Below are positions 25,101 through 37,100 of a DNA stretch of 64,000 nucleotides, piece by piece. The notes beneath the pieces are model-generated. The model saw only the letters and a list, made by a program, of their open reading frames with translations. It did no database searches and was not told the origin of the DNA. The stretch is from Apostichopus japonicus (lineage: Eukaryota > Echinodermata > Holothuroidea > Aspidochirotida > Stichopodidae): assembly GCF_037975245.1 (NCBI RefSeq), contig NC_092580.1:6858501-6922500 (forward strand), read 5' to 3'. The position numbers and the translations under genes are program-made. The number at the start of each line of letters is the position of its first letter. Position 1 is the first letter of the stretch.

Positions 25101-28100
25101 TTGCATTATACAGTAGGGTAACAAGTTTGTAGACTAATAACTTCACAAGGCAATTATTGATCATTACCTTGTTTAGTGAGTAGGTGGACCTAATTGTTTT
25201 TGGTTCTCATGTCATGACTAATGATGAGTTTACCCGGTTAGGGATTATATATGAAATGGCAGTTACTAATGTGAAAAATTGGATAAGTAATATTTGTAGA
25301 TAGCAGACATATGCTGATGTGTGCTACAAATGGTTCATGCATATTTATGAAGGGCCCTGGCTAGCATTATTTTGGTAACAAAAGTTTGTACACATAACTT
25401 AAGCGAATGCTTCATCATTACATACTTGGAGTGTTCCCTCTGAATCAAATCAATGAGCAGCAGCAAGGAACCATGAAAAGTTTTCATTCTGGTTTTGACA
25501 GGACAGGCACCAGCAGCAATTTACTGTAGTAAAGTGGAATTTCCAGAGTATGTTCTTGTTTTGGTCCCCCATGTCGCTTTAACTTAAACAGATCTCACCC
25601 AAGGTTATCCAAGGTAGGCATGATTTGTTCCCTGTCAGTTGTTCACGCTGATATTAGTGGGCATCATACAATTTAGTGCCTGTATATTTTCTCTTAATGG
25701 GTTGAGGATCTTAGTATTTCTATAAATTTAACTTTCATTTGTATCTAAATGATTGTTTCCTACCTTGTATTAGATGTTTTCCCCGTAAATATTCTTGTTA
25801 CTGGGCAAAATTGATAGTTACGCCATGTGATACGTCTAGATGCTCACATGCTGTGCTTGTGAGTTAATTGCTCTTTGTTCTTGCGCTTGCCACTCACCGA
25901 TCACTGAAGCGAGACGTCCGATTTCCGTGCAGAATATTGTTAGCCAAGAAGTGACTGTTTATCAAGTGATTTTTCTTGTAGGAATAAGTGGGTAACTGTC
26001 CTTGAAGGTGTAAAACTATCTTTGTGAGGGTACATTTCTACTGGGTATCTGGATGGAGCTGTTTATCCAGTATTGACAATATAGACCGACAGACCGTATA
26101 CTTCCTGGTTGTGTGATTCTTTCCCGAGGCTTGCTACCTCAAATTTGCGTTCTTCTTCATTACAGTCTGTGTTAATTTGAGCCCTGGTATTAAGGAATGC
26201 CAAAGATATGGCATGTTCTAATCATTACCTTGGACATTAATTACATAGTTTTCTAAAGTGTTTTCTTTTTCAAAGATTTAAAAATGTATCTGCTACATGT
26301 ATGTCATATTGCAACACACTAACAGCAGTTTCTGTTCAAGCACACTTGGCTGAAGGCCAGTGAATTAACCCAATAAAAAGAACCAACTGTTTCAAATATG
26401 GAATCAACTTCAGGTAGTGACATCCAAAATTTAGATTTACTTCGTTCCTTGCTTACCTGTCTCCTCACAACCTTAGCAACCCCTTCTACCTTACCTAGAA
26501 TGAACTGGTAACCTTTTAACACTGTACGCCCTCTATGACCAGACCCGGTCTATGCCCTTCATTCTCATTCTACCATCCAAAGTGTGTTTTGTCAGAATTT
26601 CCTACAGCGATTTTTTTATGGAATTGAAACTATGTTTGGGCCAGATTTTGTTTTTTACTACTCTTGTTTTATCCGGAGGCTTCTAATTGAAGCACGTTGT
26701 TGAATTATTCCTTCGTAACGCTACTCTTTGTTACAGTAGCTTACATTCCTTCCCCTAAATGCTCCCTTTGCAATTGTTAGACATTTTTCTTAGTTGTTAT
26801 TTACCTAATTCGGGCTTCAGTTACCGTATGTCTTTCCTGTAGCCAGCTTGAATGCGCTAATTGCGCACCATCTCGTTCCAATAGAACGTGGGATGATCAC
26901 GGTTTTTGTCCTAAATACCGGGCTTGTATCAGATTGAATCCTTGCTTCGTGGCAAGAGACAAAGATAGTTGGCTTACGGAGCAGAGAATCAAGCTCCAGG
27001 GGATGTAAGGTTGAATCCCGAGCCCGATTGGTCCCCTAAGAGCTCAGCGCATCTAGATGTTTTAATGGTTTTTTTGCGCTTAATAAGAACTATATTATTA
27101 TTATCTTTAAGAGGGGAAGGGGTGAGAGATACGGGAGAAAGAAACAAGGGGAAGAAGGAGAAGGAGCTGAGAGTGGCGAGGAAATAGAAAGAAAGAGAGA
27201 AAAAGAAAGAGTGCTTACTGCGGTCCCGGCGATGTCCGGTAGAATGTGACCACATGGAGAGGAAAAGAGAAGGAGAAAGAGTGCCTCCTTCAGTCCCAGC
27301 GATGTCCGGTAGAATATGACCTCAGGGAAAGGCAAAGAGAAGGAGAAAGAGTGCCAACTGCAATCCCGGTGGCGTCTGGTCTGAATATGACCCCAGGGAA
27401 AGGCAAGAGAAAGGAGGCCCCCTCAGGGCGGCCGGCCTGAAAATGACCACATGGAAGGGGCAAGAGTGCCCTTCGGTCCCGGCGGTGCCGGGTCCGGCAG
27501 TTCGGGGTCCGGCGGTGCCGGGTCCTGCGGTGCCAGGTCCTGCCGGTCCTGCATTCCCGGCGATGTCCGGTAGAATATGACCACAGGGAAGAAGAAAAAG
27601 TGCCTCATGTGGTCCTGGCGATGTCCGGTAAAATATGACCACAGGTAAAGAGAAACAGTGCCATCTGTGGTCTCGGCCGCGTCAGGTCCGAATAGGACCA
27701 CAGGGCAAGGCAAAAGAAAAAAAAAGATGCCCCTGTGGCCCTAGCGGCGGCCGGTCCGAATATGACCACAGGGAAGGCAAGAGGAAAAGAGAAGGAGAAA
27801 GTATACCGCTTCCGGCACGTCCGGTGCGGAGAAAAACAAAGATGGTCTGAGAGCTCCCCAGACCGGGTCACAGAGAGGGTTACAGTGATGGTCCCTCCGA
27901 TCTTAAAATGTTCGGGTCTGTCCCCACCTCAAACTCCTGCATTCCATTCCCAAAGGGTCCGAAAAGGTCTGAGGTAGAGTTTACTAAGTCCACAAAGGAA
28001 TAAAAGAGTGGAGTGTTTTGCTAGAGCATTTGCGGTCACATGGTCGCGACAATTCCTTTGTGTGACCAATAGTCTGTAAGTATTACAAGTCCACTGAAAA

Positions 28101-31100
28101 ACTTTGTGCAGAAGTGTATACTAACTATCATTTACTATTTTGAGACTTCCAGCTAGCAAGAAACATTTTCCCCCTGTCAGATGCATAGAAAATTATTATC
28201 ACTTCGTACCTACAGCACTTTTCGTTTACAATGATAAATATTATACAACCATGTGGTCAGAGATTTGTGGGGAATTTAAGCAACAGTCTGTCGATTGCAC
28301 GTGGCTTTGTTATTATCACGCAGCTAACCCTGCTAGTCCATAGCATGTGCTTTGCTCTCGTTATAGCTACTGGGTATTTAAACGTAAACGTATTGAAAGA
28401 ATTCGCACAAGTGTTATGATTATCATCTATTTTTTTTTACTCATTCACTTATTTTATAGATGAAAAGACTGACACAAAATTTACGGGATGTTAATATGAA
28501 TTATAGACAGGATAACCAAAACTTAAAGAACAATTGCAAGTGGCTTTTCCCCCTAAACTTTCCTTCCAAAGGCGATCGTGTAACCATCAGGCGAGTAGCC
28601 AAGGGGGGGCGAAGGGTGGGGGCGAAGGGGGCAGCCGCGCCCCTTGAGCATATTTAAAAAAAAAATTTAATGTTTTTTTAATGTTTTCATGATATCGCTA
28701 GTATTAGTATTTTCAAAAGAGAAAATGCTAAGATGCAACTTACAAGGCATGGGAAGTGCCATTTCCAGCGATCTGGGAGGCATTTTCAGCCAAAATTTCC
28801 TTGTACGCTCCGCGCCAACCATGGTGGCGCTACGCTTAGATAGTTTGCAATGCCGAATATACAGTTTCGCCTCTTCCTTGGCAAAATACTGGCTACGCGC
28901 CTGGTAACCATTAATCGCTACATGTCCCAAATGTTTGTTTAACAAGTGCCAGCAGAAACCAGGACATGACCTAGATTTCCTATGCATTCATGGGTCATAT
29001 TCTCCCCTCTAATTATACTCCTCTCTAATTATAATTCATCGCAGGTGTTGCTCATATGTCTAGGTTAAAACCTTACTTGTATTTAAAACACTGTTTTTTA
29101 AAACACTTACTTGTGGAACTCACTTCCAGAACATGTTAAAATGCGCAAGACTGAATGGTTTCAAATCGGTTCTCAAGACGTATTCTTTTTACTTAAACGT
29201 CTTAGCCCTGGCAAACTGCCAGGAAGAGAAAACTTTCTTAGAACCTGGCAAACTGCCAGGAAAACTTACAACGCTGTATTAAGCCATTTGCTGAGAGGAG
29301 GGGTGGCCAAGCAGTCACCTGGCTTACCACGTGTGAGCTCAACGTTTGCTGCAACAAGCTGTCTACTATGTGAGCGATCCCATGGAATAAGCTTCTCTAT
29401 TTCTTTGGTGAATTACCAAGACAATCGCATTAGTAAGTTGAAATAGGGGGCAGGATAGCACCCTAGCAAAAGTTACAAGCGCTAACACGCTCCGAACATA
29501 CAGTATACGCTTCATAAATAATGTTTGAGGTTCCGAAATTTTAAGCAGAGTTGCATTTTGTGGCACCTGACTGTCTGGTCGTGGCTATGTGCTAGGTGGT
29601 TTCAGTAGAAAGTTGGAAACTTTTACTGAGCTACAAAAGTGACATAATTCTCATCTCCACATGAAGAGATTTGAGAAGTAACAGACCTGTACGTTATCAT
29701 AGCATTTAAAAAAAAGTCTGTAAATTACGTTTTCATAACCTTAAATGTGGTGTTATAAAAACGTTGGCATAACGTTGCTATGAGATATTAATGTTATATT
29801 AATGTTTTAACAAAAATTGTTTTGAAATAATAGCCTGAAAACGTTTTCGGTGACATATTTATTACACCACAAATAACGTTATCATAACAAAAGACGAAAC
29901 GTTTTAATACGCTTTTGTGTTTGCTGAGTAACTCTCCGGGCTCCTTTAAGCAACCAGGGATTTATGAGATGGAATTTCTACAAACCCACCCTCTCACCAT
30001 CCTCACGGCCCCTGTTGGGAGTTTGTTTCTGATGAGTATTCTGATGAAGCTAACTATCCATTCAGTACTCATATTTTGAGAGCACTATGGTCAAGTGGTG
30101 AAGGCAGTGGACTTGTGATCTAAGGTTTGAGTCCTGGCCAGATCGTTACGTTGTGTCCTTGGGCAAGGCACTTTATCTCCATTGCGTCTTTCCATCCAGG
30201 TGTATAAATGGGGACCTGTAAGATAAACTGTCAGTTGGGGGCTGTTTAACCACTGCCATGTGGAGGGATTTGTCTCTATGTTTGACAGGGTATCATTGAC
30301 CAGGGTAATATTGTTATGTGCCTCTAGCATCGTTATCGGTGGATAGGTCTGCGCTTTATCAATCCTCAATATTATTATTTATTATTGAAAGAACCTCCAT
30401 TAAACCTTCCTGCAGTGTAGAGCTTAGGTCTACATCATCAGGGCATTCCTTTTCTTCAGAGTTTTTCTGATTGCAACTGGTTGATAACTGAATGGGTCAT
30501 CAGCCGTACTGTGGTACTGCAAGCAGTACGGCGAGTGCTGCGGCACTGCAAGCGCTAACAAGGTCACCATACAGGCCACTGTCCTCTACTTCTTTAGCAG
30601 CAGATACAAAGAAACTGCTTTCCTGCATCACAGTGGCGTCAGCAAGGCAACGGATCTGCCCCAACGCTCTACCCGCAAAAGATAACCATATCAGGTTTGA
30701 AGTAATGGTGTAAGGATTGAATCAGACCCAACCTTGTTGCCAAGAGTCAGGTCCTATCCCATTAACTCGGTGACTTCTTGATACCAGAGATTAGGGTGTT
30801 ACCTTGGGTCACCAAAGGTGAACTAAGGTGCCGAGTCAGAGCCCTTGGCAGCGCGCTGGTTTCTGAGGCGTCTAGGGACTTCCTCTCCAGAGGGCTCTCA
30901 GAGGTCGATAGGCCCTTTGCCGTTAACTCTGCAAGAACCACGACATCAGAGGGGTAGCAGCCTTAACAGCACTCATTGCTGGAGTACCAATAAAGGACAT
31001 ACTTGCTACCTGGCGAATGTCTACAGCATTCGTGGAGTGTTGCCCATCTAACACTTAACCGGCCGAGGCGGCCTTTGGCAGTGCGGTGATACGAGGTCTG

Positions 31101-34100
31101 GCGGGTACTAGGCCCGCCCCTCGGGCGTTCCACCATCGAGCAGTGCCACTTGGTGTTAAGGTTGTGAGGAGACAGGTAAGCAAGGAATGAATAAATATTC
31201 CAAAACTTACTGGTTTGGATATTTACGAGTGACGAGCTTACCTGTCTCCATTCCCGCCTCCCTTCCCCCGAGGGGGTGGAACACAGCCGGACGGAGGGCC
31301 TACGGTCAAGTTGACTTTATCAGTTCTCGCCTTATCACCTATGTCAAACAGTGTGGTCGCTAAGACCAGGCTCATAACTCCCATCACAGGCCAGAGAAAC
31401 TGAATTTAGGTATAAGTTTATCACCAATAAGGCCTCATACGACCATCCAAATACTTCTGGCGGGTCTAGTGAGAACTTGTAGTAATTTGTAGTAACTTGT
31501 GAAATGTGTAGTAACACGTAATTATTTACTCGTAGTTACTAGTTAGCTCATAGCTACTTGCAGTAACTTGTAGTAACTTATCGTATTTTCTCGAGCCGTC
31601 ACGGCTTGCGAGGTTCGAATCAGGGTTTAATACAAGGTACTTGTCTCCTACATTTGGGAGTTGTTGTTGTGGGGTGAGGAGGGTAGTCTCCGCTCTAGTG
31701 GTGGGAGGAGGACTAGCCACCCTGTGTGCGGTTCTAGGAACTCAATGTTAGTGTCAAGGAGCCGGTGAGGGTAGTCCTTGGACGAGTTGGGAAGGACTAA
31801 CCCTCGGCTCCTGGTTAGAGATCACTTTGGTAGGAGAAGCGGTCTCATGAGAACGAAGGGCATAGACCGGGGGGTCTGGTCATAGAGGGCGCACAGTGTT
31901 AAAAGGTTACCAGTTCATTCTAGGCACGGTAGAAGGGAGTGCTAAGGTTGTGAGGAGACAGGTAAGCTCGTCACTCGTAAATATTCAAACCAGTAAGTGT
32001 TGGAATTTTCAGCTGAAGTTATGTAACTTTTTCCTAGATTGAAAAAGCTGAATGTCAAGTAGTAGGTGTTGTGGTAAGTATATTAATATACCATATTGTG
32101 GTAAGTATAGTAATATACTATATTGTGGTAAGTATAGTAATATATTATATTGTGGTAAGTATAGTAATTTACTACATCGTGGTAAGTATAGTAATATACT
32201 CTATTGTGGTAAGTATAGTAATATACTTTATTGTGGTAAGTATAGTAATATATATTTTGGCAGTGTAGCTGTAACAATGTAGGTCAGGTTAGGTCCTAGT
32301 GAGTCACAATCCTTCTCATGCACCAGTCATATACAGTTAGTCATTCACAATACCTTGTACAAAGTCTACCTACAAAAAATTAGATTCACACCCATTGTTT
32401 GGGCACATTGAAGTAATTAGAAACTAATTGTAAGTTTCTTTTTCAAAAAGTAGTTTAATTGCTATAATGTATCATGACAGCAAAGAACTATTATTTTACA
32501 ATAAAAACCAATCATTACATTGATATGCTTCAGTGTGATAGCAGGGCTCCAGAGCAGGTGCATAGCTAGACTTGTGTTTTAAGGGTGTCCTTCTACCCGG
32601 TTATTTTTAAAGAAAATTTTTTTTCTGACAATTATATTTTGGGGTAGTCTTATACACTTGGAGGCCTGGTATGAACCAGCGGTATGAACCAACTGTTAAT
32701 GACATCACTAGAAAGTACAACAAACTTGTAGTTACAACTGTCAGACAGACAGTTCAGCTGTATTGCTTGTGTTCCTAATTTCATGGACCTAATCTATGTA
32801 AGTGATATGTTTTACTGTGATAGATTACCATGCAAAAAAAGCACTTGACAAAACATTGTATCAAAATGTGTTGAACCCATTGGCCAAGAAATATGTGTGA
32901 TTAACACTTTGTTGTAGAGGACCATGGCCGGACCAGAGCAAATTTTGCGAGATTATTTTGTAACTTAGGAAATAAACCCTTCACAGTGTGACACTGACTT
33001 TCTCTCTGTAATATATGTTGCTCTGTAGGCCTGTTTTATTTTAATTCACTCCCTTTCTGCCACCCATTACCTAAAATAAAAATCATTGCAGTTCACTCCA
33101 TCCAAATTCACTCCATCCAGCCTCCAGAGTGTCCTTTGTCATATTGAGCCATGCAGCTTCAATGTACAGTACACTGTACCTTTACAGCTGTTGCACAAGC
33201 CAATTGTGTGTGTAGATTCAATATTTTCATACCAAATTTACAGGTAAAAAGGAATGGAAACAAACCATGTGGGTGGAACGAGCATTAATTTCTTGGGGGG
33301 TTATCGTCAAAACATTCTCAACAGCAGGCAAGTGGAGGACAAACACATCTATCCAAAATTGACTAGATTGATATTTATAATGTCACCCAAATGATTATTA
33401 TAAAACTTACTGGTTTACATATTTACGAGTGACCCACTTACCTGTCTCCCCACAACCTATGCACCGCATTCTACCGTGTCTAGAATGCCCTGGTAATCTT
33501 TTAACACTGTGCACCCTCACTGGCCCTAATGGCCTTCCTTCATTTTGAGACCACTTTCCCACAAAGTGGCCCCTGACGCGACCTCGGGGAGGGTGGCGGG
33601 TAAACCCTGCCACCCGCCGAGCTCGCCGAGAAGGAAAAATCTAACGCTAACAAAGACTGCTGACGCCTCCAGGCGGAGGGTGGAGCCCACCCTGAACAGT
33701 CGGGGTGGGGGTCCGCCCTCCGTCATCCCGTAGGCGTGCCTCCCCCTACACTTACAGAGGCCTAATTGAACAAGGGGACGAGGCCCATACTACCTTAGAT
33801 GGTAAAGAGTAACCTGGTAAACCAAACTAAGGAAACAACACCCACCGATAGACAAGTAGCCGCAGGCGACCCAGGGGGTGGCGATGTCTATCGACGAAAC
33901 GCGAGGAGTCATGAGTCAGGTCGAACGACTGCTCCCCCGTCCGGCTGCGTCCCACCTCCCTCGGGGGAGGGTGGCGGGAAATGGAGACAGGTAAGTGGGT
34001 CACTCGTAAATATATAAACCAGTAAGTTTTATAATATTTACTTCGTTCCCCACTTACCTGTCTCCGCACAACCTATGCACCGAGTGGCACTGTCCGATGG

Positions 34101-37100
34101 TGGGAGGCCCGAGGGGTGGGAACCCGGAGCTCGTATCATCGAGCGACCAAAGCCAAATCGGCCTGTGATATGTCCGATAAGTAGCAGGCGACGAAGCGAT
34201 TGGAGTCTTCCACGCCGTCGTCTTGCAGATGTCCACTATTGGAAAACCTGCGAACAGGGCTGTAGAAGCAGTGAAACCCCTGCTGTTGTGAGCCATGGAT
34301 CTGCCTGGACCTGTAGCCAGAGGGCGGACGGCTTCCACCAAACAGCGGGACAAGGTATCCTCCCAGGCTGCTGAGTGGGGCACTCGAAGGAGGAAGAACA
34401 GAGATGTCGAAGTACCCAAGAGATCTTGTGTTCTGTTGAGGTACCACTTCAGTGCCCTAATGGGAAACCATACTGTAGTCTGTCCTCGGGGATCAAAGAG
34501 GTCTTGATCTCTGGGATGATGATGTCTCCCGGTAGGAGAGCCCAAACCTGGTTCTAGCGAAGAAGGAGGGGTCGAGAACTATCAGCACCCCACAAACCGT
34601 AGGACTGAAGGCACCTTAGTCAAGGCGAGCCGTTGCTGCCTGGCGTGGAGCCGTAGGGGAAGCCCCTGATGGAAGGCGGCAACAGCCGAACGAAAGTTTT
34701 TGATCGTCTAAACCCTGCCTCCCTTCTTGGAATAGTGTGGGTAAGGAGTCGGCGATCAAGGATAGAAAGGCCATGGTAGGCAGAGTCTGTCTCGTTCGGC
34801 ATACTCCGAATCTCCGTAGGCAGAAAACGTAAGTACCAAGGTTGTTCTCACTCTGGCGGCCAAAGTCCTTTCTGTCTAAGGAAACACCAGACAATTTCCA
34901 GGCACCTAATTGTAGGCCCTTGCTGTCCGGGTGAGCCAGCGCCCCGTCTATGGGACAACCGACTGTGGTTTGTCCGGCAGGATCGCTGGCTCGTCCGCTA
35001 GGAGCTGGATAACTTTTGCCCGAACCGGGGTCAGCGGGGCCACTATGATGGCTGACCATGCCAAGAGGGGGAAGATGTAAGCTTCCGGTCCGTTTCGAGA
35101 CAGGGACCTGGCATTATGTGGAAGGCCTGCGGGTGGGCCGCCTGAACAAAGATGAGCAGCCCATTGTCGCCCTGTGTCGCAATCAGGTCTATCAGAGGTC
35201 TGCTGAACATGTGGAAAAACCTACTTCATGTTCGTTGCGAAAGGGTCCACTCGTCAGGGTGGAGCTGTCCCCTGGGCAGAGCATCGGCCATCACATTCTC
35301 CTTTCTGGCTATCTGAGAGACTTATAGGGCCATGCCAGATTCTGTAGCTGTGGTGAGGGTCTCCCTTGCCAGACGGCAATATCTCTCTGACCTGGTGCCA
35401 CCATGTCTGTTGACGTAGCTACAGTATGTTACCACCGTCGTGTTGTCTGAGAGGATGGTAGTCAAAAGCCCCGTACCTGGGCGCCGGAGGGCTCCAGAGA
35501 GCCCAACCCTGTGTATCTGCTGCTAAAGAAGTCAAGGACAGCGGCCTGCTTGGTGACCTTGTTAGCGCTTGCAGGACAGCCGCACTCACAGTACTGATTC
35601 AGTACCACAGTAACGTTGATGACTCCTTCAGTTATCAACCCGTTGCAATCAGAAAACTCTGAAGAAAAGGAATGTCCTGATGATGCTAAGCTGTACCCTG
35701 TAGGGAGGTTTAGTGGAGGTTCTTTCCATGCTAAAAAATATTAATCATAATATTGGGGAAAGAAAAGGCGTAGACCTATTGAAAGATAATGATGCCTGAG
35801 GCGCCTAACAATATTACCCCGGTCAACAAAACCTGTCAAGCATAGAGACAAGTATCTCCTGGATGGGAAGCTGCACTGACGAAAAAGTGCCTTGCCCAAG
35901 GAAACAACTGAATGATCCGGCCAGGACCCAAACCTGCAAGCCTTAGATCACCAGTCCACTGCCTTCACCACTTGACCACAGTACTCTCTAAAAATGAGTA
36001 CTGAAGGTACAGAATCTCACTCTGCTGAGTGAGTACAGAATCTTAAACAATGCTACCCTGCTACAAAAAATGAGACTGAGTACTGAATGGATAGTTTGCT
36101 TCATCAGAATCTTAAACAAAGCTACAATGCTACTGTTTATGTGACTCCTACAATTATATGTATGTATTTAAGAACGTATTTAGGATCATCCTGCAAGTAG
36201 GAACATGAGAAGAAGCCTCACTGGCTTAACCAAGCTGCAAGCTGACAGAAGTCAGTCTCTTACATACAAATTTAACGTCCATGATTATGAAAAGTCAACA
36301 ACTCTGTAGCTGGACAACATACATTAATCTTGGGGTGGCCTGAACCGGGGACCTTATGACTGAAAGGCTTTAACCCTGAGCTAACTGAGCTATAGATCTA
36401 CTCATCAGAAACAAACTCCCAACAGGGGCTGTGAAGATGGTGAGAGGGTGGGTTTGTAGAAAATCCACCTCATAAATCCCTGGCTGCTTAACGGAGCCCG
36501 GGGAGTTACTCAGCAAACACAAAAGCGTTACTAAGCATGTAGTGTTTTGTTATGATAACGTTATTAGTGGTGTAAGAGGTATGTCACCGAAAACGTTTTC
36601 AGGCTCATATTTCAAAACGATTTACGTTAAGACATTAATATAACATTAATATAACATTAATATCTCATAGAAACGTTATGTCGACGTTTTTACCACACCA
36701 CATTTAACGTAATAAACACGTAATAAATGTTATGATAACGTACCCGTTACTCCTCAAATCTCTCCATGTCGAGGCGTGTCAATTTCGTAGTGTAGTACAG
36801 TAGAAGTACCCAACTTCCTATTGAAACCACCTAGCGCATAGCCACGACTAGGCTATCAGGTGCTACGAAATGCAACTGTGCTTAAAATGTCGGAACATCG
36901 AACATTATTCACGATGCGCATACTGTACCTTTGTTGGGGTTTTATCCTACCCCTTTTCCAACTTACTAACGCGTTTGTCTTGGAAATTCACCCAAAAAAT
37001 AGAGAGGTTTATTCCATGGGATCGCTCACGTAGTCGACAGCTCGTTGCAGCAAACGTTGAGCTTACACGTGTCAATCCAGGTGACTGCTTGGCCCCCCTC

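Larger units (their letters stand above)
26435..31998 (+). mobile_element. DIRS-like tyrosine-recombinase retrotransposon 1
   Basis: Left terminus ATTTACTTCGTTCC then TTGCTTACCTGTCTCC; right terminus is the inverse of ACTTACTGGTTT..ACGAGTGACGAGCTTACC. An internal segment (31,160-31,249) is complementary to both ends joined, the internal complementary region that defines DIRS elements. Order: left repeat, gag-like repetitive region, degraded middle, tyrosine recombinase end, internal region, right repeat. No target duplication, as usual for this class. No intact RT was found. The paralogous site at 40,508-40,530 is empty. Confidence 0.75.

Noticed and set aside
26989-27871. Overlapping open frames on both strands in GC-rich DNA
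   Set aside because: Tandem repeats in the gag-like region of DIRS 1 keep frames open; no intact protein can be supported.
36318-36402. A tRNA gene on the minus strand
   Set aside because: A and B boxes are present but no full cloverleaf or acceptor stem; it is the head of a SINE with an empty site in DIRS 1.
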